Of a stretch of 64,000 nt of DNA, positions 35,476 through 48,367 are shown one piece after another (position 1 is the first letter of the stretch; each line of letters opens with the position of its first letter). A program made the position numbers and the translations under genes. Source of the stretch: Uranotaenia lowii (lineage: Eukaryota; Arthropoda; Insecta; Diptera; Culicidae); contig NC_073692.1 of the NCBI RefSeq assembly GCF_029784155.1, positions 21,972,444 through 22,036,443 on the forward strand, read 5' to 3'. The notes beneath the pieces are model-generated. The model saw only the letters and a list, made by a program, of their open reading frames with translations, was not told the DNA's origin and did no database searches.

Positions 35476-38400
35476 TGACAAAAATGACAAAAATGACAAA
35501 AATGACAAAAATGACAAAAATGACAAAAATGACAAAAATGACAAAAATGACAAAAATGACAAAAATGACAAAAATGACAAAAATGACAAAAATGACAAAA
35601 ATGACAAAAATGACAAAAATGACAAAAATGACAAAAATGACAAAAATGACAAAAATGACAAAAATGACAAAAATGACAAAAATGACAAAAATGACAAAAA
35701 TGACAAAAATGACAAAAATGACAAAAATGACAAAAATGACAAAAATGACAAAAATGACAAAAAATGACAAAAATGACAAAAATGACAAAAATGACAAAAA
35801 TGACAAAAATGACAAAAATGACAAAAATGACAAAAATGACAAAAATGACAAAAATGACAAAAATGACAAAAATGACAAAAATGACAAAAATGACAAAAAT
35901 GACAAAAATGACAAAAATGACAAAAATGACAAAAATGACAAAAATGACAAAAATGACAAAAATGACAAAAATGACAAAAATGACAAAAATGACAAAAATG
36001 ACAAAAATGACAAAAATGACAAAAATGACAAAAATGACAAAAATGACAAAAATGACAAAAATGACAAAAATGACAAAAATGACAAAAATGACAAAAATGA
36101 CAAAAATGACAAAAATGACAAAAATGACAAAAATGACAAAAATGACAAAAATGACAAAAATGACATAAATGACAAAAATGACAAAAATGACAAAAATGAC
36201 AAAAATGACAAAAATGACAAAAATGACAAAAATGACAAAAATGACAAAAATGACAAAAATGACAAAAATGACAAAAATGACAAAAATGACAAAAATGACA
36301 AAAATGACAAAAATGACAAAAATGACAAATATGACAAAAATGACAAAATGACAAAATGACAAAAATGACAAAAATGACAAAAATGACAAAAATGACAAAA
36401 ATGACAAAAATGACAAAAATGACAAAAATGACAAAAATGACAAAAATGACAAAAATGACAAAAATGACAAAATGACAAAAATGACAAAAATGACAAAAAT
36501 GACAAAAATGACAAAATGACAAAAATGACAAAAATGACAAAAATGACAAAAATGACAAAAATGACAAAAATGACAAAAATGACAAAAATGACAAAATGAC
36601 AAAAATGACAAAATGACAAAAATGACAAAAATGACAAAAATGACAAAAATGACAAAAATGACAAAAATGACAAAAATGACAAAAATGACAAAAATGACAA
36701 AAATGACAAAAATGACAAAAATGACAAAAATGACAAAAATGACAAAAAAGACAAAAATGACAAAAATGACAAAAATGACAAAAATGACAAAAATGACAAA
36801 AATGACAAAAATGACAAAAATGACAAAAATGACAAAAATGACAAAAATGACAAAAATGACGAAAATGACAAAAATGACAAAAATGACAAAAATGACAAAA
36901 TGACAAAAATGACAAAAATGACAAAAATGACAAAAATGACAAAAATGACAAAAATGACAAAAATGACAAAAATGACAAAAATGACAAAAATGACAAAAAT
37001 GACAAAAATGAACAAAAATGACAAAAATGACAAAAATGACAAAAATGACAAAAATGACAAAAATGACAAAAAAATGACAAAAATGACAAAAATGACAAAA
37101 ATGACAAAAATGACAAAAATGACAAAAATGACAAAAATGACAAAAATGACAAAAATGACAAAAATGACAAAAATGACAAAAATGACAAAAATGACAAAAA
37201 TGACAAAAATGACAAAAATGACAAAAATGACAAAAATGACAAAAAATGACAAAAATGACAAAAATGACAAAAATGACAAAAATGACAAAAATGACAAAAA
37301 TGACAAAAATGACAAAATGACAAAATGACAAAATGACAAAAATGACAAAAATGACAAAAATGACAAAAATGACAAAAATGACAAAAATGACAAAAATGAC
37401 AAAAATGACAAAAATGACAAAAATGACAAAAATGACAAAAATGACAAAAATGATAAAAATGACAAAAATGACAAAAATGTTAAAAATTATAAAAATGATA
37501 AAAATGACAAAAAATGACAAAAATGACAAAAATGACAAAAATGACAAAAATGACAAAATGACAAAATGACAAAAATGACAAAATGACAAAAATGACAAAA
37601 ATGACAAAAATGACAAAAATGACAAAAATGACAAAATGACAAAAATGACAAAAATGACAAAAATGACAAAAATGACAAAAATGACAAAATGACAAAATGA
37701 CAAAAATGACAAAAATGACAAAAATGACAAAAATGACAAAAATGACAAAAATGACAAAAATGACAAAAATGACAAAAATGACAAAAATGACAAAAATGAC
37801 AAAAATCACAAAAATGACAAAAATGACAAAAATGACAAAATGACAAAAATGACAAAAATGACAAAAATGACAAAAATGACAAAAATGACAAAAATGACAA
37901 AAATGACAAAAATGACAAAAATGACAAAAATGACAAAAATGACAAAAATGACAAAAATGACAAAAATGACAAAAATGACAAAAATGACAAAAATGACAAA
38001 AATGACAAAAATGACAAAAATGACAAAAATGACAAAAATGACAAAAATGACAAAAATGACAAAAATGACAAGAATGACAAAAATGACAAAAAATGACAAA
38101 AATGACAAAAATGACAAAAATGACAAAAATGACAAAAATTACAAAAATGACAAAATGACAAAATGACAAAAATGACAAAAATGACAAAAATGACAAAAAT
38201 GACAAAAATGACAAAAATGACAAAAATGACAAAAATGACAAAAATGACAAAAATGACAAGAATGACAAAATGACAAAAATGACAAAAATGACAAAAATGA
38301 CAAAATGACAAAAATGACAAAAATGACAAAAATGACAAAAATGACAAAAATGACAAAAATGACAAAAATGACAAAAATGACAAAATGACAAAAATGACAA

Positions 38401-41400
38401 AAAATGACAAAAATGACAAAAATGACAAAAAATGACAAAAATGACAAAAATGACAAAAATGACAAAAATGACAAAAATGACAAAAATGACAAAAATGACA
38501 AAAATGACAAAAATGACAAAAATGACAAAAATGACAAAAATGACAAAAATGACAAAAATGACAAAAATGACAAAAATGACAAAAATGACAAAAATGACAA
38601 AAATGACAAAATGACAAAAATGACAAAAATGACAAAATGACAAAAATGACAAAAATGACAAAAATGACAAAAATGACAAAAATGACAAAAATGACAAAAA
38701 TGACAAAAATGACAAAAATGACAAAAATGACAAAAATGACAAAAATGACAAAAATGACAAAAATGACAAAAAATGACAAAAATGACAAAAATGACAAAAA
38801 TGACAAAAATGACAAAAATGACAAAAATGACAAAATGACAAAAATGACAAAATGACAAAAATGACAAAAATGACAAAAATGACAAAAATGACAAAAATGA
38901 CAAAATGACAAAAATGACAAAAATGACAAAAATGACAAAAATGACAAAAATGACAAAAATGACAAAATGACAAAAATGACAAAAATGACAAAAATGACAA
39001 AAATGACAAAAATGACAAAAATGACAAAAATGACAAAAATGACAAAAATGACAAAAATGACAAAAATGACAAAAATGACAAAAAATGACAAAAATGACAA
39101 AATGACAAAAATGACAAAAATGACAAAAATGACAAAAATGACAAAAATGACAAAAATGACAAAATGACAAAAATGACAAAAATGACAAAAATGACAAAAA
39201 TGACAAAAATGACAAAAATGACAAAAATGACAAAAAATGACAAAAAATTACAAAAATGACAAAAATGACAAAAATGACAAAAATGACAAAAATGACAAAA
39301 ATGACAAAAATGACAAAAATGACAAAAATGACAAAATGACAAAAAATGACAAAAATGACAAAAATGACAAAAATGACAAAAATGACAAAAATGACAAAAA
39401 TGACAAAAATGACAAAAATGACAAAAATGACAAAAATGACAAAAATGACAAAAATGACAAAAATGACAAAAATGACAAAAATGACAAAAATGACAAAAAT
39501 GACAAAAAATGACAAAAATGACAAAAATGACAAAAATGACAAAAATGACAAAAATGACAAAAATGACAAAAATGACAAAAATGACAAAAATGACAAAAAT
39601 GACAAAAATGACAAAAATGACAAAAATGACAAAAATGACAAAAATGACAAAAATGACAAAAATGACAAAAATGACAAAAATGACAAAAATGACAAAAATG
39701 ACAAAAATGACAAAAATGACAAAAATGACAAAAATGACAAAAATGACAAAAATGACAAAAATGACAAAATGACAAAAATGACAAAAATGACAAAAATGAC
39801 AAAAATGACAAAAATGACAAAAAATGACAAAAATGACAAAAATGACAAAAATGACAAAAATGACAAAAATGACAAAATGACAAAAATGACAAAAATGACA
39901 AAAATGACAAAAATGACAAAAATGACAAAAATGACAAAAATGACAAAAATGACAAAAATGACAAAAATGACAAAAATGACAAAAATGACAAAAATGACAA
40001 AAATGACAAAAATGACAAAAATGACAAAAATGACAAAAATGACAAAAATGACAAAAAATGACAAAAATGACAAAAATGACAAAAATGACAAAAATGACAA
40101 AAATGACAAAAATGACAAAAATGACAAAAATGACAAAAATGACAAAAATGACAAAAATGACAAAAATGACAAGAATGACAAAAATGACAAAAATGACAAA
40201 AATGACAAAAATTACAAAAATGACAAAATGACAAAAATGACAAAAATGACAAAAATGACAAAAATGACAAAAATGACAAAAATGACAAAAATGACAAAAA
40301 TGACAAAAATGACAAAAATGACAAAAATGACAAAAATGACAAAAATGACAAAAATGACAAAAATGACAAAAATGACAAAAATGACAAAAATGACAAAAAT
40401 GACAAAAATGACAAAAATGACAAAAATGACAAAAATGACAAAAATGACAAAAATGACAAAAATGACAAAAATGGACAAAAATGACAAAAATGACAAAAAT
40501 GACAAAAATGACAAAAATGACAAAAATGACAAAAATGACAAAAATGACAAAAATGACAAAAATGACAAAAATGACAAAAATGACAAAAATGACAAAAATG
40601 ACAAAAATGACAAAAATGATAAAAATGACAAAAATGACAAAAATGACAAAAATGACAAAATGACAAAAATGACAAAAATGACAAAAATGACAAAAATGAC
40701 AAAAATGACAAAAATGACAAAAATGACAAAAATGTCAAAAATGACAAAAATGACAAAAATGACAAAATGACAAAAATGACAAAAAATGACAAAAATGACA
40801 AAAATGACAAAATGACAAAAATGACAAAAATGACAAAAATGACAAAAATGACAAAAATGACAAAAATGACAAAAATGACAAAAATGACAAAAATGACAAA
40901 ATGACAAAAATGACAAAAATGACAAAAATGACAAAAATGACAAAAATGACAAAAATGACAAAAAATGACAAAAATGACAAAAATGACAAAAAAGACAAAA
41001 AAGACAAAAAAGACAAAAAAGACAAAAATGACAAAAATGACAAAAATGACAAAAATGACAAAAATGACAAAAAAAAATGACAAAAATGACAAAAATGACA
41101 AAAACGACAAAAATGACAAAAATGACAAAAATGACAAAAATGACAAAAATGACAAAAAATGAAAAAAATGACAAAAATGACAAAAATGACAAAATGACAA
41201 AAATGACAAAAATGACAAAAATGACAAAAATGACAAAAATGACAAAAATGACAAAAATGACAAAAATGACAAAAATGACAAAAATGACAAAAATGACAAA
41301 ATGTCAAAAATGACAAAAATGACAAAAATGACAAAAATGACAAAAATGACAAAAATGACTAAAATGACAAAAATGACAAAAATGACAAAAATGACAAAAA

Positions 41401-43471
41401 TGACAAAAATGACAAAAATGACAAAAATGACAAAAATGACAAAAATGACAAAAATGACAAAAATGACAAAAATGACAAAATGACAAAAATGACAAAAATG
41501 ACAAAAATGACAAAAAATGACAAAAATGACAAAAATGACAAAAATGACAAAAATGACAAAAATGACAAAAATGACAAAAATGACAAAAATGACAAAAATG
41601 ACAAAAATGACAAAAATGACCAAAAATGACAAAAATGACAAAAATGACAAAAATGACAAAAAATGACAAAATGACAAAAATGACAAAAATGACAAAAATG
41701 ACAAAAATGACAAAAATGACAAAAATGACAAAAATGACAAAAATGACAAAAATGACAAAAATGACAAAAATGACAAAAATGACAAAAATGACAAAAATGA
41801 CAAAACAGACAAAAATGACAAAACAGACAAAAAAGACAAAAAGAAAAAAAGACAAAAAGACAAAAAAGACAAAAAAGACAAAAAAGACAAGAATGACAAA
41901 AAAGACAAAAATGACAAAAAAGACAAAAATAAAAAATGACAAAAATGACAAAAATGACAAAAATGACAAAAATGACAAAAATGACAAAAAATGACAAAAA
42001 TGACAAAAATGACAAAAATGACAAAAATGACAAAAATGACAAAAATGACAAAAATGACAAAAATGACAAAAATGACAAAAATGACAAAAGACAAAAATGA
42101 CAAAAATGACAAAAATGACAAAAATGAAAAAAATGAAAAAATGACAAAAATGACAAAAATGACAAAATGACAAAAATGACAAAAATGACAAAAATGACAA
42201 AAATGACAAAAATGACAAAAATGACAAAAATGACAAAAATGACAAAAATGACAAAAATGACAAAAATGACAAAAATGACAAAAATGACAAAAATGACAAA
42301 AATGACAAAAATGACAAAATGACAAAAATGACAAAAATGACAAAAATGACAAAAATGACAAAAATGACAAAAATGACAAAATGACAAAAATGACAAAAAT
42401 GACAAAAATGACAAAAATGACAAAAATGACAAAAATGACAAAATGACAAAAATGACAAAAATGACAAAATGACAAAAATGACAAAAATGACAAAAATGAC
42501 AAAAATGACAAAAATGACAAAAATGATAAAAATGATAAAAATGACAAAAATGACAAAAATGACAAAAATGACAAAAATGACAAAAATGACAAAAATGACA
42601 AAAATGACAAAAATGACAAAAATGACAAAAATGACAAAAATGACAAAATGACAAAAATGACAAAAATGACAAAAATGACAAAAATGACAAAAATGACAAA
42701 AATGACAAAAATGACAAAAATGACAAAAATGACAAAAATGACAAAAATGACAAAAATGACAAAAATGACAAAAATGACAAAAATGACAAAAATGACAAAA
42801 ATGACAAAAATGACAAAAATGACAAAAATGACAAAAATGACAAAAATGACAAAAATGACAAAAATGACAAAAATGACAAAAATGACAAAAATGACAAAAA
42901 TGACAAAAATGACAAAAATGACAAAAATGACAAAAATGACAAAAATGACAAAAATGACAAAAATGACAAAAATGACAAAAATGACAAAAATGACAAAAAT
43001 GACAAAAATGACAAAAATGACAAAAATGACAAAAATGACAAAAATGACAAAAATGACAAAAATGACAAAAATGACAAAAAATGACAAAAATGACAAAAAT
43101 GACAAAAATGACAAAAATGACAAAAATGACAAAATGATTAAAATGACAAAAATGACAAAAATGACAAAAATGACAAAAATGACAAAAATGACAAAAATGA
43201 CAAAAATGACAAAAATGACAAAAATGACAAAAATGACAAAAATGACAAAAATGACAAAAATGACAAAAATGACAAAAATGACAAAAATGACAAAAATGAC
43301 AAAAATGACAAAAATGACAAAAATGACAAAAATGACAAAAATGACAAAAATGACAAAAATGACCAAAAATGACAAAAATGACAAAAATGACAAAAATGAT
43401 AAAAATGACAAAAATGACAAAAATGACAAAAATGACAAAAATGACAAAAAATGACAAAAATGACAAAAAAG
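35476..43471 (-). repeat. (TGACAAAAA)n minisatellite, 8.0 kb, ends at assembly gap
   Basis: The same 9-bp unit as the segment A array but in the opposite orientation, roughly 890 units. Unlike the A and A' arrays it has frequent 8-bp (TGACAAAA) and 10-bp (TGACAAAAAA) units, so frames are broken often. It also contains a degenerate patch with AGACAAAAA and CAGACAAAA units at about 41805-41940, and AGACAAAAA runs near 40990. The array is unfinished: it stops at a run of N. Long FLS/FCH/FVI and MTK/NDK frames are artefacts of the period. Confidence 0.97.
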
Positions 43472-43971
43472 NNNNNNNNNNNNNNNNNNNNNNNNNNNNN
43501 NNNNNNNNNNNNNNNNNNNNNNNNNNNNNNNNNNNNNNNNNNNNNNNNNNNNNNNNNNNNNNNNNNNNNNNNNNNNNNNNNNNNNNNNNNNNNNNNNNNN
43601 NNNNNNNNNNNNNNNNNNNNNNNNNNNNNNNNNNNNNNNNNNNNNNNNNNNNNNNNNNNNNNNNNNNNNNNNNNNNNNNNNNNNNNNNNNNNNNNNNNNN
43701 NNNNNNNNNNNNNNNNNNNNNNNNNNNNNNNNNNNNNNNNNNNNNNNNNNNNNNNNNNNNNNNNNNNNNNNNNNNNNNNNNNNNNNNNNNNNNNNNNNNN
43801 NNNNNNNNNNNNNNNNNNNNNNNNNNNNNNNNNNNNNNNNNNNNNNNNNNNNNNNNNNNNNNNNNNNNNNNNNNNNNNNNNNNNNNNNNNNNNNNNNNNN
43901 NNNNNNNNNNNNNNNNNNNNNNNNNNNNNNNNNNNNNNNNNNNNNNNNNNNNNNNNNNNNNNNNNNNNNNN
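43472..43971. other. Assembly gap (500 N)
   Basis: Exactly 500 unknown bases, a round number typical of a placeholder of unknown true size. It falls between the 8-kb satellite array and the start of segment A', so both the array end and the left border of A' are unseen. Confidence 0.98.
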
Positions 43972-44460
43972 TAAATACACACTATTGTCAGAATTCGTCA
44001 GGCTTTTTCGATAGGTACCTATGAAGGTCTAAGACCCATAATAAATGATATTTGAAATCTACCGATAATTATTCCTTTCTATAAGAAAGGCAAAACAAGT
44101 TTGCTAATTATAAACAATATTTTTGATTAATCTTCTATGATATGTACTTTTTTCTTGGTTTAAACCAATTTTAATTTAGCTAGTAGGGAAATAAAGATCC
44201 CCAATTTAATCAGTTTTTCTTAAAAATCATGTTATTTTGTTGGTTATGCCTCTTCCTTTTAGTATGATGTCAATGAACAAGATAATAAAGGTACTAATAA
44301 CTCAGTCTGTTATATGAGATCATAAGAGGAATTCTTCTTCTACCTGTCCTGCTGCTATTTCCAAATTTTGGAGATATTTGCTTATCATTGATTAATGGTT
44401 CTAGATTAATTTTTTAAAAGACCACCCTAAAGCTCATTTATATTTTCACATGGACAAAAT

Positions 44461-44650
44461 GGGCATGTGATATCATTTGGCAAGTCAGTTGCTTCCTGAG
44501 CCGATGTCTGCGAGTTCGAGCCCAAGAGTGAACATCGAACATAGTTGTACCGGAAAAGATTTTTAATAACTGTCCGCCAACTGCAAGCTTGATGTAAAGC
44601 CACGAATGAAATGAAGATGGTAAAATGACTATTCTTGAAACAAAAAAAAA
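44461..44650 (+). mobile_element. tRNA-derived SINE, uninterrupted copy in A'
   Basis: GGGCATG head, a weak box A, box B GAGTTCGAGCCC, body TGTACCGG...CCGCCAACTGCA, and tail GATGGTAAAATGAC...GAAAC plus an A-run. It is allelic in position to the interrupted copy at 8374-8658, so the SINE predates the duplication. Confidence 0.75.
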
Positions 44651-46396
44651 TCAAGGACAAACTTATTGTTTGACCATTTAAGGGACGATCATTTCTCCCC
44701 AGCGTGAAGCTAGTTTATCTAAAGTGATTACTTTCTGAAGCCCATTTTCCATCCTATACAAATTCCGTTGATGCACAAAGTTGGGTGCCAGTGGAAAATT
44801 CCCAAACTCACCTGATTCCTCCCACGTTGAGAATTATACGATTTTCCCCATCCATGGCGCCACTGCTGGTGGAGCAACGCTCTGGGGAAGGGAAATTCTC
44901 GGTCCAACACTACTAACACGAAGCTGCTTCCGGTTCCAGGTGAGATTCAGACTGGGACGATTTCTGGCGCTGCTGCTGCTTCCGGACTTTGGCGTTAAAT
45001 CATTTTCATAATTCATGACAGTTCATTTGTTCTCACCGCTCACAGTTGCTTCTACTTTTTCAAAAGGACGAAAGCGTCAACCTGTTTTGTAGGTTGCTGG
45101 GTGGAGAAGCATCAGGTGCAGGGCAATTTATACTCATTCACTGGAACCTGGAACAACATACACTCTAATACCCGGACAATCTGCTACCTTGCTCCTGGTC
45201 TGGTGCTATCTAGCTGTAGAAGTCAGACGAGCTCGAACGCCAACATGTCGGAACGTCCGGATTATTATTGAACGAAGAAGAAGAAGCCACTCTGCTGACT
45301 TCTAGCTGTCAGGTTATATTCCGCTAAACGAGCCTTTGTTTTCCGGAACAACCTGGCTGGGAGCCTGACAGATGGAAAGCTTCCGAGGGATCTTTTCCCT
45401 TTGATTACAGGGATTTGTTCCTGTTAAGCTCCCGCGTCGTTTGGAGGAAGGAAACTGGCTTCTGTTACGGACACGAACGATTTGTAATGCACTTGTTTTG
45501 ATTATGGGATCGTTTTATTAGTTAATCTGTATGTTTATGGAAATACAGACGTAGATCGTTTAAAACATATGCTACTATATTTCTTTTTATGCTGAAATAT
45601 TCAAAGTGAACATGAAGAAATTTCAATATTATCTCAAAAATAGAATTGTATTTCGAAGTGACACTTCGAAAGCATTCACTGAATAGTGAAATCAAAACTC
45701 AACAAAACATCAAAAGCAAACATCCGAAAGCAATATTCACGAACGTCGAATATTTGAATCACGGAGCTGCTGCTGGATGAAAACCCCATTCACACTTTAA
45801 CACCTAAAGATGAATCGCTTCCCGGTTCGACATTTTAACCCTTTTTCTCAAAGGGGGTGGAACTGATTGCGTTGCTGATGTTGTTGTTGTTGTCGTCATC
45901 GAAGAAAAATATTGTGCAAGCAACAAACAACTCTCTCGCTGCACACAAATCGAGTTTTTCCTCTTCCTGTTATTTATTTATAAAACTCATTTTTCTGAAA
46001 GCACGTCTGAGAATTGCAAGCTGCACATTTTCACCTTCATTTTTTTTTCTAACAATATTTCCCTCCCTTAACACAGTTTCAAAACGAAGCGAAGGAGTGG
46101 TAAATCTGGTAAATTCGAAGAAAATTGATTTACTTCACGCGATTGAACTTGACCGTGTTCGGGGTCTGACGTTGATAAGTGGGTCAGGAAAATGTTGTTC
46201 CAAAGATCGATCTAAAAGTAAAAAAATATATAAACAAATTTTAAAATCTAATATAAGGTAGATGATATATTGATGATATCAATAATAAAAAAGCGATCTA
46301 TATTTATAAAAATCAAAAATATTAAAAAAAAAATCAATTTTAAAATGTTCATTTTTGATATTTGTTATGTTACAATATAAGTTTTTGTATATAATT

Positions 46397-48367
46397 GTAA
46401 TTTTTTTGTAATTTTTGTAGTTTTTGTAATTTTTGTAATTTATGTAATTTTTGTCATTTTTGTAATTTTTGTCATTTTTGTAATTTTTGTCATTTTTGTA
46501 ATTTTTGTCATTTTTGTAATTTTTGTCATTTTTGTATTTTTTGTCATTTTTGTCATTTTTGTCATTTTTGTCATTTTTGTCATTTTTGTCATTTTTGTCA
46601 TTTTTGTCTTTTTTTACATTTTTGTCATTTTTGTTATTTTTGTCATTTTTGTCATTTTTGTCATTTTTGTCATTTTTGTCATTTTTGTCATTTTTGTCAT
46701 TCTTGTCATTTTTGTCATTTTTGTCATTTTTGTCATTTTTGTCATTTTTGTCATTTTTGTCATTTTTGCCATTTTTGTCATTTTTGTCATTTTTGTCATT
46801 TTTGCCATTTTTGTCATTTTTGTCATTTTTGTCATTTTTGTCATTTTTGTCATTTTTGTGATTTTTGTGATTTTTGTGATTTTTGTGATTTTTGTGATTT
46901 TTGTGATTTTTGTGATTTTTGTGATTTTTGTGATTTTTGTGATTTTTGTGATTTTTGTGATTTTTGTGATTTTTGTGATTTTTGTGATTTTTGTGATTTT
47001 TGTGATTTTTGTCATTTTTGTCATTTTTGTCATTTTTGTCATTTTTGTCATTTTTGTCATTTTTGTCATTTTTGTCATTTTTGTCATTTTTGTCATTTTT
47101 GTCATTTTTGTCATTTTTGTCATTTTTGTCATTTTTGTCATTTTTGTCATTTTTGTCATTTTTGTCATTTTTGTCATTTTTGTCATTTTTGTCATTTTTG
47201 TCATTTTTGTCATTTTTGTCATTTTTGTCATTTTTGTCATTTTTGTCATTTTTGTCATTTTTGTCATTTTTGTCATTTTTGTCATTTTTGTCATTTTTGT
47301 CATTTTTGTCATTTTTGTCATTTTTGTCATTTTTGTCATTTTTGTCATTTTTGTCATTTTTGTCATTTTTGTCATTTTTGTCATTTTTGTCATTTTTGTC
47401 ATTTTTGTCATTTTTGTCATTTTTGTCATTTTTGTCATTTTTGTCATTTTTGTCATTTTTGTCATTTTTTTCATTTTTGTTATATTTGTCATTTTTGCCA
47501 TTTTTGTCATTTTTGTCATTTTTGTCATTTTTGTCATTTTTGTCATTTTTGTCATTTTTGTCATTTTTGTCATTTTTGTCATTTTTGTCATTTTTGTCAT
47601 TTTTGTCATTTTTGTTATTTTTGTCATTTTTGTCATTTTTGTCATTTTTGTCATTTTTGTCATTTTTGTCATTTTTGTCATTTTTGTCATTTTTGTCATT
47701 TTTGTCATTTTTGTCATTTTTGTCATTTTTGTCATTTTTGTCATTTTTGTCATTTTTGTCATTTTTGTCATTTTTGTCATTTTTGTCATTTTTGTCATTT
47801 TTGTCATTTTTGTCATTTTTGTCATTTTTGTCATTTTTGTCATTTTTGTCATTTTTGTCATTTTTATCATTTATGTCATTTTTGTCATTTTTGTCATTTT
47901 TGTCATTTTTGTCATTTTTGTCATTTTTGTCTTTTTGTCATTTTGGTCATTTTGGTCATTTTTGTCATTTTTGTCATTTTTGTCATTTTTGTCATTTTTG
48001 TCATTTTTGTCATTTTTTTCATTTTTGTCATTTTTGTCATTTTTGTCATTTTTGTCATTTTTGTCATTTTTGTCATTTTTGTCATTTTTGTCATTTTTGT
48101 CATTTTTGTCATTTTTGTCATTTTTGTCATTTTTGTCATTTTTGTCATTTTTGTCATTTTTGTCATTTTTGTCATTTTTGTCATTTTTGTCATTTTTGCC
48201 ATTTTTGTCATTTTTGTCATTTTTGTCATTTTTGTCATTTTTGTCATTTGTGTCATTTTTGTCATTTTTGTCATTTTTGTCATTTTTGTCATTTTTGTCA
48301 TTTTTGTAATTTTTGTCATTTTTGTCATTTTTGTCATTTTTGTCATTTTTGTCGTTTTTGTCGTTTC
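46397..48367 (+). repeat. (TTTTTGTCA)n minisatellite, segment A' array
   Basis: About 2.0 kb, intact counterpart of the split array in A. It begins with GTAATTTTT/GTCATTTTT units, has the GTGATTTTT block (46858-47010), and ends with GTCGTTTTT before TCGTTGTGTGATCC. Mostly perfect 9-bp period, with one 8-bp unit near 47931-47940. Confidence 0.97.
46858..47010 (+). repeat. Variant block of 17 GTGATTTTT units
   Basis: Counterpart of the 12-unit block at 13651-13758; it differs by five units. Confidence 0.9.
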
